From Sipunculus nudus (lineage: Eukaryota; Annelida; Sipuncula; Golfingiida; Sipunculidae), in NCBI GenBank assembly GCA_026874595.1, contig CM049317.1, forward strand, positions 9,956,382-10,020,381: 64,000 nt of DNA, read 5' to 3'. Numbering within the stretch: position 1 is the first letter of the stretch; each line of letters opens with the position of its first letter. The notes under the pieces were generated by a model, which was not told the DNA's origin, made no database searches, and saw only the letters and a program-made list of their open reading frames with translations. Positions 42,801 to 52,300 of this stretch are shown in pieces. The translations under genes were made by a program, and so were the position numbers.

Positions 42801-44212
42801 AACAAATTTAAATTAAAACCTTTGCAAATAAAAAGGCAACCACATTATTCATGTGGGGCAACAGTGTTCACATAATATCCACGTTCTCAGATTTTACATC
42901 TTAATATTAAAGCAGAAACTTCAAATTAAACCTTTATTATTATCTATTTTTTATCACAATAGTGATATACATAAACATAGTTCCCTACATATAATCTAAG
43001 CAAAGCAGGAAATGGTAAATCAAAATATATAACACTTTAAAGTCATGAGGTAAGTAAAGACCACCCCCCCCCCCCCCCAAGACACCATTAATTAATTACA
43101 TATGATATAAAATGTTTGGTAATAGTTTAATCTAAAAGCCAATTCAAAATCAAAGCTATAAACTTGTAAAGAAGAGTTACAAACAGTTGGCAATATATTC
43201 TGGAGCCACAGATGATAACTTCTATTACAATCACAATAATTTACTAATTTTACATCATAAAGCAATGGTAATGTGAATGTAGCATTTAAGAAGCTGTCAA
43301 TATCCCCTTAAATTCTGAAGTGGTGTACAATATGAATATTCAGTAATGAAATATTTGTGCACCCTTTTTTCAGGATCAATTTGTAATACCAACTTTTTGC
43401 AAATAACTACACATAACATACTTTTTAAAACAAAGAAATAGATTATGAAATATTTATACATGTGAATTTTTAATGTTCACCAAATAAATGCACATAAAAT
43501 CCATACAGGTAAGACACACATGAATGAACCTAGGAAAAGTACTTTCCCCAATATGTCCCTGTTGTTAATTGGTTTTAAACCCAATTAAACCTGGTGTGAC
43601 CTAGGAGCAATTAACAGCCCAGGTCAAGTCTTATGTACACAGCTGTCACCAGCTGGGGTAGGGGTGATTAACTAATAGGGTAACAAGGGGTATAATCACT
43701 TTAGCCATCATGCAGGGGTGTGAAAAGTCACACCTTGGACAGACGTCACTTGATTTGCTGACAGTACTGTACTGTATCTGCGCAACCTTTGCCACTTGGG
43801 TAGGGTCATTTTGGAGGGATAACTTGTACATTGCATTGGTCAGGAACAAACTTTCCCTTCATTGGTCCAAATTAAAATATCTCTAATTAGTCATATGTGA
43901 AATCTTTGACTAAATTACAACAACAATAAGATGCCAGGGTGAATGTTCTATCAATTAATATTTTACATCACTCATTTGAGCCAAGTATGTTGTGTTGAAA
44001 ACATGTGGTGCAACCGGCATGGGCGCTATTGCGACACACAATAAAACTGACAGTAGCGACAGTTCGACAAAAACTGCAGCCAAAATGGCCTTATTTTTAC
44101 ACTTTTGAATTATCTCACCATTAACAATCTCAGCGGTCATCTTATATTTAGTGACCACGAGGTCCTGAGCAATAGTTTGCTCTTCTTGTTCTTGGTCTTC
44201 TTTATCGGCCAT
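27697..44212 (-). CDS. PA2G4/EBP1 (proliferation-associated protein 2G4), complete
   Basis: PA2G4 is a catalytically inactive member of the M24 methionine-aminopeptidase ('pita-bread') fold that binds ribosomes, rRNA and ErbB3-linked regulators, in nucleolus and cytoplasm. Eleven coding exons on - (44212-44119, 41386-41258, 40838-40733, 39895-39826, 38272-38180, 37436-37373, 34538-34460, 31371-31214, 29127-29076, 28586-28364, 27819-27697) total 1191 nt, or 396 residues plus stop; human is 394. All junctions are GT-AG and keep frame. Diagnostic stretches are [90 protein letters not shown] and the C-terminal [21 protein letters not shown] Lys run at residues 369-374 fits the nucleolar/RNA-binding tail. 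It is divergent from CLASP and convergent with the light chain. Intron 8 carries a donor array. Confidence 0.96.
28364..28586 (-). CDS. PA2G4 coding exon 10
   Basis: 223 bp; encodes [40 protein letters not shown] and [20 protein letters not shown] through PELQ. The most conserved exon of the gene. Confidence 0.97.
29076..29127 (-). CDS. PA2G4 coding exon 9
   Basis: 52 bp; acceptor TTTTCCTTCAG, donor GTAAGTC. Encodes [17 protein letters not shown], with frame matching exon 8 (phase 1) and exon 10 (phase 2). Confidence 0.94.
29950..31213 (-). repeat. 50-bp tandem array of copied 5' splice donors
   Basis: Units with GACTTACTTCTAGCG (on +) start exactly 50 bp apart from 29961 to 31111 (24 units). 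One more at 31161 has lost four bases, and then comes the real donor at 31212-31213. Read on -, each unit carries about 36 bases of the exon 8 end, AACGCTAGAA, then GTAAGTCACACC, a near-consensus donor. The unit next to the real exon lost its GTAA. The distal nine to ten units show a three-unit, 150-bp higher-order pattern (TAGCG, TAAGG, TAGCA). Reading through the real donor meets a stop after about 11 codons. Confidence 0.95.
31214..31371 (-). CDS. PA2G4 coding exon 8, source of the donor array
   Basis: 158 bp; encodes [20 protein letters not shown] and [20 protein letters not shown] through [13 protein letters not shown]. It ends ...AACGCTAGAA|GTAAGC. The last 36 or so exon bases plus the donor recur about 25 times just downstream. 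This copy is the genuine exon because only it is joined to the upstream coding sequence and acceptor. Confidence 0.95.
31560..31645 (+). repeat. Possible tRNA-derived SINE remnant
   Basis: Wording such as GGTAACCGAGGTTTGATACTT resembles a tRNA B box (GGTTCGATACC), preceded by GAACACTGCGCTCTTTGC, like the anticodon arm of tRNA-type SINEs. It is too diverged to be a tRNA gene and is flanked by PA2G4 intron. Confidence 0.4.
31805..32400 (+). repeat. Dispersed repeat family A, copy 2
   Basis: Inverted partner of 4566-5163, starting AACAAGGGACCTATGGGTCA. Both copies also share the distal block TACCTGAATTCCCATTCTT and TTTATTTAGTTTTCACCAAA (TTTATTCAGTTTTAGCCAAA in copy 1). It lies in PA2G4 intron 7. 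Confidence 0.65.
32401..33119. other. PA2G4 intron 7; nothing recognised
   Basis: AT-rich, with no repeat boundary that I can support. Confidence 0.4.
33120..34410 (-). repeat. Dispersed repeat family B, two tandem copies
   Basis: Two diverged copies (about 33120-33760 and 33780-34410) of the repeat at 1660-2330, in the opposite orientation. Each has the block TTTGATATTAGGCAGTC and GTTTGGGCCCATAACTT. The distal edge carries an ACGGACGG-rich microsatellite (34321-34362) and CTATAGCTCAGATGACTTAT, then TAGTCAGCTGAGCTAAAA. It ends about 50 bases from PA2G4 exon 7. Confidence 0.7.
34460..34538 (-). CDS. PA2G4 coding exon 7
   Basis: 79 bp; encodes [20 protein letters not shown] and NPNEAQ, ending phase 2. 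[16 protein letters not shown] is nearly invariant in PA2G4. Confidence 0.96.
34795..37086 (-). mobile_element. Helentron-like element 3
   Basis: Same family as element 1, reversed. The 5' hairpin TATCCCCCGAC...GTCGGGGGATA lies at 37062-37086. The 3' hairpin GGCACCTGCGGTGCC precedes CTAG at 34795-34798. The core has about five tandem units of roughly 290 bp (CCTTTGACCTCATGACC near 35280, 35574, 35857, 36148 and 36424), then one copy of the 323-bp unit type found in element 1. It fills most of PA2G4 intron 6. No protein is encoded. Confidence 0.75.
37373..37436 (-). CDS. PA2G4 coding exon 6
   Basis: 64 bp; encodes [20 protein letters not shown] then E, ending phase 1. The donor is GTAGGT. Confidence 0.95.
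37500..38000. repeat. Worn tandem-like sequence with GATTTGACCTTG blocks
   Basis: GCAGATTTGACCTTGAAGAT, CAACAGATTTGACCTTGCAC and TTTTGACAGATGTGATCC recur at about 150-bp spacing. It may be an old core of a Helentron-like element. Boundaries were not found. Confidence 0.35.
38180..38272 (-). CDS. PA2G4 coding exon 5
   Basis: 93 bp, phase 0 both ends; encodes [20 protein letters not shown] and [11 protein letters not shown]. Confidence 0.96.
38388..38500. repeat. Fragment of the GGATCC-ended repeat
   Basis: AGATCCCGGTGGGG and GGCCTGGACCCCTCTTTTCC match the repeat at 1117-1303. Confidence 0.5.
38828..39109 (-). mobile_element. Helentron-like element 4 (short)
   Basis: Read on -, it ends ...CTAG at 38828-38831 followed by TTTGTATGAAAGAGCTCTT. 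It is related to 50050-51084 through GTGGGATGCTCCCAAA, GATGATCTTCCC/GATGATTCCCC, GGATCAACACC and GTTGTGAACAAACACACAC. The 5' edge near 39090 reads TATGCCTATGCATGGAGGGT. The 3' hairpin is weak. It is immediately followed, head to tail, by element 5. Confidence 0.55.
39110..39812 (-). mobile_element. Helentron-like element 5, beside PA2G4 exon 4 donor
   Basis: Read on -, the 5' end starts TATCTACC and pairs with a nearby GCGGATA. The 3' hairpin GTAGTC...GACTAC is followed by CCGTATTCTAG (CTAG at 39110-39113) and T. No protein is encoded. The 5' end lies 13 bases inside PA2G4 intron 4. Confidence 0.65.
39826..39895 (-). CDS. PA2G4 coding exon 4
   Basis: 70 bp; encodes [20 protein letters not shown] and ASK. 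The donor GTGAGCATTATTG runs only 13 bases before a Helentron-like element begins. Confidence 0.96.
40283..40620 (+). repeat. Dispersed repeat with TTGATGAAATTTTCAGG block
   Basis: Reads GAGGGTTATGTTTCTGGTGG, then TTTGTCTGTGTGTTTGTACG, CTGTTAGCAACATTACACAA, GATTTTGATGAAATTTTCAG and AAATTTTGGGGTTGATC. This order of phrases is, from memory, a widely dispersed animal repeat. Ends were not resolved. Confidence 0.4.
40733..40838 (-). CDS. PA2G4 coding exon 3
   Basis: 106 bp, acceptor TTTTCTTCAG, donor GTAAGTAAAC. Encodes [20 protein letters not shown] and [16 protein letters not shown]; ends phase 2. Confidence 0.96.
41258..41386 (-). CDS. PA2G4 coding exon 2
   Basis: 129 bp, phase 1 both ends; encodes [20 protein letters not shown] and [20 protein letters not shown]. 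The CELGD and KKEKEMKKG motifs match the family. Confidence 0.95.
41400..44118. other. PA2G4 intron 1; mostly featureless
   Basis: Contains a C run at about 43063-43078. A less AT-rich block at 42190-42380 has no family I recognise. No exon was seen. Confidence 0.45.
44119..44212 (-). CDS. PA2G4 coding exon 1
   Basis: ATG at 44212, donor GTGAGATAA. Encodes [20 protein letters not shown] and [11 protein letters not shown]; ends phase 1. The start is fixed by family length and alignment. Confidence 0.95.
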
Positions 44213-44429
44213 TTTTGCGATTCACGTGTGTCCCACAATTCCCAACTGCAGCGGGAAGGTGCACGGGTTGAAATATTTTTTTATTACCAGATATTTCACA
44301 ATAAACACATAAAAACTAAACATTAAACCACAAAAATCAATTTTGGTTGTGGCATCACAATTTTTTAAGAAAATTTATTAAATTCACGCGGGTGCGGGGA
44401 AATGACGTCACGTGATGAATAACCAATAT
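44213..44429. promoter_or_regulatory. Likely bidirectional promoter of PA2G4 and CLASP
   Basis: It lies between the PA2G4 start codon and the probable first CLASP exon. CpG-containing motifs cluster here: CACGTG at 44223-44228, CCCACAATTCCCAACTGCA at 44232-44250 (resembles the ZNF143/SBS element ACTACAATTCCC), TGACGTCA (CRE) at 44403-44410 overlapping CACGTG at 44409-44414, and CCAAT at 44423-44427. ATGGCGG (YY1-like) follows at 44428-44434. No TATA box is needed for such housekeeping promoters. Motif calls are by eye. Confidence 0.6.
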
Positions 44430-44434
44430 GGCGG
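44403..44434 (+). promoter_or_regulatory. Overlapping CRE/E-box, CCAAT and YY1-like cluster
   Basis: TGACGTCACGTGA joins a CRE and an E-box. CCAAT follows 9 bases on and abuts ATGGCGG. This tight cluster probably marks the CLASP side of the shared promoter. Confidence 0.5.
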
Positions 44435-44517
44435 AGTCCGGGGACATTTCCTTTATGCGAGGTAGCCTGGTGTATTTTTGATCAGGAGTGCCTTGAAGAT
44501 CTGTGATTCAAATTTCG
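44430..44517 (+). other. Candidate first (5' UTR) exon of CLASP
   Basis: Runs from the YY1-like site to AAATTTCG|GTGAGTGC, a good donor. It would splice to an acceptor at 46060 (TCATTTTCAG) or 46155 (TTTGTTTTTAG). The start is uncertain. Confidence 0.45.
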
Positions 44518-46060
44518 GTGAGTGCAATATTTGCACAGCTGACATTTCCCAGTGTCTTACCAACACTCTCGTTTTTTTATGCGTCATATATTTAAATCTT
44601 AACATAGAAATCCTCAATTTATAATGTACGTCCGGGTGATTTTCGCCTGATCCAAACGGCAAACCTGTCAAATGCAAGTGGGACCAACCGTACCGGTCCG
44701 GTGACAAGAAAAACTGATTCAATTGTAAAATGTCTTCATATGATGTACATTCTTATTAAAATTTGCTGAAATTTATGCTAGATGCTATATTTAAGTTTTA
44801 ATATTAAAAATCTGCTCTTTTCATTGATTCAACGTCTGCAGTGAGATCATATCTTCAAATTCAATTTAATTGCAAAAAGTGCAAGTGATTTTGTGGTTGC
44901 TGTGAAACGAATTAGAATTTTTTTCAGGATTTTGAATTTTCGAAATTATACTTTTCATGATACTTTTTTATCTGAACTTGAAACATGTAATGCTGAATGC
45001 AGAGGTAATTGTTTTTTGCTCGGACATTGTGCAGTTTTTTTTCAATATTTAGACTGTTAGCGTTGTGTTACAGTTAATTGTTAATTACAGTGTATATATC
45101 TTGCCTTCTGTATCACATGAAAAAAAGAATTATTAAATTGATTGGATTTACTTTCAGGAATGTTTTGTTGAAAAAATTTTGGTAGATATAAATAAAATTT
45201 GTCAAAAATGAAGACAGTTCTTGGAACCTGAAGCTTGCAAAGTTACGATTTTTCAAGTTTGTACGTTTTATGAGGAAATTTTTAAAGACATGATTTAACT
45301 GGTAATGCCCCACATTCAGGGATTGGCCTGGAAACTGAGTACTAGTATATTTTTTTATTTCACATTTTTTGTATTTTTAAGTCTTTAGACTAAATTATTT
45401 TTAAAATAAAATTTTCCCAAGTTCACTAATGTAGACCAGAAGAATTTTCGTAGAACATTGGATAAAATGACTGTGCAAGTGCATCATTGTACTGTTTTGA
45501 AGAATAAATTGGTGATATTTTTCAATTGTCATGAACATTTTAAACCAGACTTGGTGTTGATTCATTTACAGTTCTCACATTAATAGTTATACCTGTATAC
45601 TACCCAATAGTACCCATCACTAATAATATATATATATCAATTAACAGTACTTAAAATGCTCTTTTAGTGAATTAAGTTGACAAATTAAAACTTTGGCTGA
45701 ATGTGCTGATTTATGTGCATTGGTGTCTTTGTTTTCTGTTCTATTGTATGTGCTGTGTATTTCAAATATATTGATAATATTGCATGTTAAAGAGTGATAA
45801 GATAATAAAGTAAGTATGGGGAAGGATAACCATATATGAAGATGCTGATCAAGTTATATCAGGATATTGTCATGCCATTGTAAGCTTTGGGGCAAATTAA
45901 TGTCATAAACATCATAATTAATGCATTTACATGATATGATTTATAATTCAGTTTTTGGGTTTCTTCCTTTTTGGCAGAGCTTGAAGCCTCATGGATTGCT
46001 TGGCATATACCTAAAACATATGCTTCAATTAACAATGGCTTGTTTTATTTTCATTTTCAG
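44518..46060. other. Probable CLASP 5' UTR intron; nothing recognised
   Basis: AT-rich, with no coding segment. A TATATATA run lies near 45630. Confidence 0.4.
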
Positions 46061-46180
46061 AGGGGAGTAAGTTCCCAGAGAGGAAGTGTTGTCTTCATTA
46101 TTTATAAGAAGAGGAATATATAGCAGTGTGCACCAGAGGATATATTTGTTTTTAGGTGCCGTTTGATCACCTGCATCACA

Positions 46181-46357
46181 ATGGCGACCCTGGATAATTT
46201 CTTGCCATCAGTGCTGACACAAGACACCCGGAAACGGCAGACAGTGCACCCAGAACTAGTGCGCCACCTGCAGGACCCTGGAAGTTCACTAGTCTGTGAG
46301 GAGACGGATAAATTTATTGATGGATTAGCTTCTTGGGTCAGCAGTAGCAACTATAAG
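46181..46357 (+). CDS. CLASP first coding exon
   Basis: 177 bp, 59 codons, phase 0. Starts MATLDNFLPSVLTQDTRKRQ, ends SSSNYK, donor GTTAGT. The intron side of this donor is copied 101 bp downstream. Confidence 0.88.
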
Positions 46358-49300
46358 GTTAGTATCGTGAGTCACCATGTCAGCTGTAAGATTAGTATCA
46401 GAGTCACTATATAATTTCAAATGTAAGGTTTGTATCTAATACCAAGTCAACTTTCAGGTTAGTATCGTGAGTCACCATGTAAAGGTAAAAGGTGGGGTAT
46501 TTTATAGTCTGATGTCACCGACGGTGTCAGTCTCATCCGACTTTGCCTTCCTGGTCTTTCGGGCCTGTTCATTCTTGTAGCTTTTCTCGGCTCCCTGGGG
46601 AGCATACAACCCAAGCTGCCATTTCAGCCGCAAGAGGGTTATTCGTTCTACATTTGCCTGCATTTCTACAAAATTGGGTTCCGGGATGATAATTCCAGCT
46701 TGGACTGATAAATGGTTTTCAAACTTGACTAATATATGGCCCATCAAAGCAAAACCTCTATTGATTTTGAGGTCAAAGGTCAAGGTCACAGGACACACAT
46801 CTTTGAAAAGATTGTGGATGCATTTTCAGCCAAACTTTTCACCTCAGACCCTTATCTTGCACATGTATATAGCTCACAAGCCAATAGAGGAAGACCCCTG
46901 TCCATTTTGAGGGCACAAGGTCAAAGGAGAAGGTCACAGGAGCCATCTGTCCAAAAATTAGGTTCCGGGATGATAATTCCAGCTTGGACTGATATATGGA
47001 CTTCAAACTGTGATTTATATATGGCCCATCCATCTTGGACAGTTTTTTCAGAAACCATACATATGGCACCACCTACCTTCCCATTTTTGTAGAATAAATT
47101 AATACCTTTTTCTGAGGAGTGATTTGCCCTATTGGCCTAAAACTTTGCATATCCATAGATCTTGGACTCCTACATTTTGTACTAAAGACTGGTGGCGCCA
47201 TCTGCAGTTGTTTTAATGGGCCTCCATCTGTACGTGTGCTTTGGGTGAAAATTGCTCGCATCTCCGGATTTATTAAAGGTATTGGTCTGAAATACGGCAT
47301 GTCCATCCATCTGGGAAAGTTTTCACATAAACCACACAGGTGGCACTACCTACCTACCTCTTTCTGTAAAATAAATTAATGCTCCTATCTCAAGAGAGAT
47401 TCACATATTGGCCTCCATATTTGGTGAAAAATATTGTTTCTCAGGTTGATAGATGGAAGAAACCATATTCGCTTGCTAAGTGTTATTATATGCTGATGAA
47501 GATGGGGGGGGGGGGGGGGGGGCTATTTCTAAAGGGAGGGGGGATTATTTGTCTGGGGATACTATGGTACCTGCAGTGCCAAGAAATATCTAGTTTTTTT
47601 CTTGAAAAGTCTGAAATTTCCTACATAAGTAAGAATTGAATTGTAGGTGAAGAATCGATAATTGAATTGATTCTAAGGGTCCTCACAATCCACAGGCCTA
47701 ATGGTTTTACTTTTAAAACACCTTAATATATGGATGATTGTGATTTCTGTATCACTTGCAGTAAAATTTATAATTATTTCTACTTAAAAAGGTGTACAAT
47801 TAAGTGAATCAACATGCTGTTGAAATTTTAGCTTTGTAATAACATTTGAAGTTTATTGTCATAAACACCAAAAATAAGTTAACTGGATAAGTACTAAATA
47901 TTTTGGCATCGATTCATAAACTTGCGTGTTATCACATGAAATTGATACCATTGGAATGCAGCCCTTCAGGGATTATTTACCAAGACTTTCTGGTTTCTTG
48001 GAGCCTTATTGCTTTTTATCTTGCTGCATAACAACCAGAGATGACAGAACCCAGTAAATATTATGATAAGATTTAATTGGGTGTAGGCAGAGGGAAAAGA
48101 ACTCCATAAACTTTACAACTTGCATGATTCCATTATATTTTCTAGCTGAGTAAAATGGAAACAATAATGATTGAAATTATTTGGAAATTGGACATTTGTC
48201 CCCTGTTTAACTGTGCACTTGTGTTCATATGTTTGAAATTGTCTTTTTATTTGTCACATGCACTTGGGTGTCAAAGCTTTACTCAAGGTCATCTGGAATA
48301 GACTCTTGATCATCAAAAATTTTTGTAAAATGATTAACAAGTCATTCCTCTAGATTTTTTATTTAATGATTATTAAATAATTTCTTAGTTCTTTAGAATT
48401 GGAGCTATTATGTAAGTTAGTAATAACATACTTTGTATGATGCAAATACATATCATTTAAAAAATTATTTTATTAATATATATAATCAGTATAATCATTT
48501 TGAACAAGATAATACACTGTGGTCTTGGTACTGATAGTACTGTGAGGCTAATAGCCCTCAGGCCTAGCTTTCTATCTGGATGGCATTCAGTTTCCAGTGA
48601 CCAGGAAATGTAGTTACAATCATAACACAGGCGGGTTTCATTAGTGTAACACATGTTGTTTACTTTATCAGGACAAATGGGGCCAGCATAAGTTCCTGGG
48701 CCATATCAGCAGTTGATGAGCTATGTAGTTCTGAAGTGATATGTTATCATTTTACATGAATAAATTTATGTTTGTCTTCACAGTGAATCACTCCAGGCTT
48801 TTATTCACACTTTGAGATTATCACTTATCAGAGTGAACATGCTGTGTAGGGTTGTTTTTTTTTTTTTTAGCTTTCATTGACCTTGCTTAAAAGATCAGGT
48901 CCAAGACTTGTGTTTTGTAGGGCTAGTTATATGTATTGATCATCACCAATTTATCGAGGCAGGGTCAGTGATCAGTAATATAAAGAGGCCTGAGTATAAG
49001 AAGCTTTGATAATGTTGATTATCAGCCTGATTTTTTTTTGTAGAATATTAATTATTTATGTACAAGAGCATGTGAACTGTATTTAAATGACTGTGCCTAT
49101 TTGTAGAATATTAATTATTTAAGTACGAGAGAGTGTGAACTGTATTTAAGTGACTGTGCCTGTCAGCAATAAATTTATCATTGGTGGAGCAATGATAAAG
49201 TTCAGCATTGTTAAAATGAAGTTAACAAGGCTACTTCCTTCAGGTTTGCATAATTTAAACTGAATTGATAGACTCTCACAATGGCAGTGTTTCCATGAAA

Positions 49301-52300
49301 TTTGGAGGATTAATTGCAAACTTTTTTTTTTTTTGCCTTACCAGTGTACCAGTATTAAAATTTTATTAATGTATACTATTTATTACACTGCTGGTTGGTA
49401 GGGATACAACGTTAAGCTGTCGATTGCTATGTATCAGTGCATCAGTCAGTCAATACAACCCTACTTATAAGCATAACAATTCACAAAAAGTTAAGCAATA
49501 ATGAGAAGCTTGACATTTTCAACTTTTTAATATTGAGATTATTTGATACTTTTCCCTCCCAAAAACCTCATATTTTTTATTCTGAAATTTATTTTTTTTG
49601 GTGTAAATTCATGTATAACTTTATAATGAAATAGACATTTACTTAAAAGATTGTGTTCATATTTAAAAAAATGAACAGGTTGGTTATAGATATCATATTA
49701 CTCATTGTACATCACATGTGCAGTCATTGTTTAAAATGCAGACCCAGGTGTAACAGACATAGTCCAGCTGTTTTCTAGATGTTCCAGGTGCCGTCAGTGT
49801 TAAACAAACTGAAAGAGTTCTGTTTACACACAGCCCTTACATTTAAGCAATACCTGTTTCCCTCACCTTTTGTTCTCAAGGTATTTCAGGTCACAATCAA
49901 TTCATTACATGCTACAGAAAAAAATATTTTATTCACCCTTATTTTCAAGTAAACTTTGTTCCTCACAACTGAGATCAGCATATGTGGCTACTTCTTTTGG
50001 TACTTGTTCATTTTTTTCAAAAGAAAAGAACATTATTCAACAATAAATGTGCAACCCTGTGGATGCAAGACCCTGCCATGTGGGTGTCCCTATTGTGGGA
50101 TGCTCCCAAACTGATGTTTACATCCACTCACCTCAGAACTAATAGCACACGTTTTTAAAAAATCCTCTGTGAACATTTAAGGCACTTGAGGAGGGTCCTT
50201 TTCTGCATTCTCTTTTTTTCCCCTGTTTCCTGGTTTATTTTAGCATAAGTGCCTGTACATTTGTGATTATTCTTTGATGATTCCCCAGAATCCGGAGAAG
50301 ATGCTGGATCAACACCTAAATCTAATAAATTCTCCCATGGCTCCTTCCCAATGCCCTGAAAATTTCATGATATTCTGTTCATGATTGCATGAGTTATGTT
50401 GTGAACAAACACACACACGCAAACAAAAACTTCTCAGAAAGCCCTGAAAATTTCTTGATATTCTGTTAATGATTGCATGAGTTATGTTGTGAACAAACAC
50501 ACACACACAAACACAAACTTCCCAAAATGCCATGAAAATTTCATGATATTCTGTTCATGATTGCATGAGTTTTGTTGTGAACAAACACACACACAAACAC
50601 AAACTTCCCAAAATGCCCTGAAAATTTCATGATATTTTGTTCATGATTTTATGAGTTATGTTGTGAACAAACACACACACACAAACACAAACTTCCCAAA
50701 ATGCCATGAAAATTTCATGATATTCTGTTCATGATTGCATGAGTTATGTTGTGAACAAACACACACACACACACAAACACAAACTTCCCAAAATGCCCTG
50801 AAAATTTCATGATATTTTGTTCATGATTGCATGAGTTATGTTGTGAACAAACACACACACACACAAACACAAACTTCCCAAAATGCCCTGAAAATTTAAT
50901 GATATTCTGTTCATGACTGCATGAGTTATGTTGTGAACAAACACACACACAAACACAAACTTCCCAAAATGCCCTGAAAATTTCATGATATTCTGTTCAT
51001 GATTGCATGAGTTATGTTGTGGACAAACACACACACAAACACAAACACAAATGGGAATGAAGGCATATTCTCCTGGCGGAGACAATTAGGAAAAGATTAA
51101 GCAGGCATGGCACCTGAATGATATGTGTACATCCATTCAAAACTGTTCCAGAAACTATAAATAAGTCACTTTTATTGAAAGGACTTGGCTGGGGTATTTA
51201 TGAAAAATTTTTATCAGAAGAGTTGGAGAAATATTTTCAAATACATTGAAATTAAGTTAGCAGAGATCACTTTGAAAATAAAAAAAATGCTAAATTTTGA
51301 CAGTTTTAATGCTGAACATGATGCGACATTTCCTGTTTAGTAGGATTCATGGTTTTATATCTGGTACAATGAAAATCTTGTTACATATTTAAGTGGTTAT
51401 ATATGTATATAAAGTAATCACTGTAATCAGTTAACTGTACAAAAAGACATTGTGGTCCAAATTACAGTTATTTTGGTTACTGTTTAAGGTTAGCGTGATT
51501 GAGCATCTGCAAACAGCAGTTTACGAGGTCAGCTTTAGATTGTGACATGCAGACAAAAAGGCATTTGTTCAATAATGAATATAAAATTATATGCATACAC
51601 AGCCATTGAAGCACCAGCTGATTTATAATATGTTGATTGTTATCATTGATTATTTTACCTGTGTTTAAATTTTAACAAAAAAAGCCCAAAATGCTAATAA
51701 GAGGGATAGGAACTATGATTTTATCAATGTAAATACTTGAATACAAACCTGGTTCGCCTATAATAAATTTGCTTTGATCATTTAAAAACAATTAGCTGTT
51801 GTGCTCATATCTAGAGATTGAAATGGTATAACATATTTTGGAAATTGCTCCAGTGAATATCATCTTTTTTTTTCAAAATAATTTAAAATTGATATAAATG
51901 AAAAGTTCAGGTATTCGTCATACCTTTTTGTAAAATTTGAATTAAAGAAAATATCTTGGATTAATAACTTGGTTCTGTGTAACATATGAAGAGTTTAAGC
52001 CCAGTTTGGAATCATGCTGAAGGACCTTGCGCCATGCATTGTGTTAAACCTAAATATTCCTGATATGACTCACGGTGAAGTTGTTCTAGCTGGAAATGCT
52101 CCCTTAATTTTCTGTGGTTGAAGTAGTGCTCGGCTGCCGGTTCTGTATTGACAAGAACAGGTGAATAAGTGGTTATAGCAGGGGCAGCACCAGAGGGGGG
52201 TTAAGGGGTTTAACCCCTTCCCTCAGTTGGAGGAATTCCCTTTTTTTCTGTGTTTTTCCCAAATGTACAAGGCCAGTTCTCCTTCTTGAAGTTGTGGACC

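Noticed and set aside
50309-51085. Repeated VCVCVF.HNITHAI open frames on -
   Set aside because: By-products of the 86-92-bp units with CA runs; length follows the repeats.
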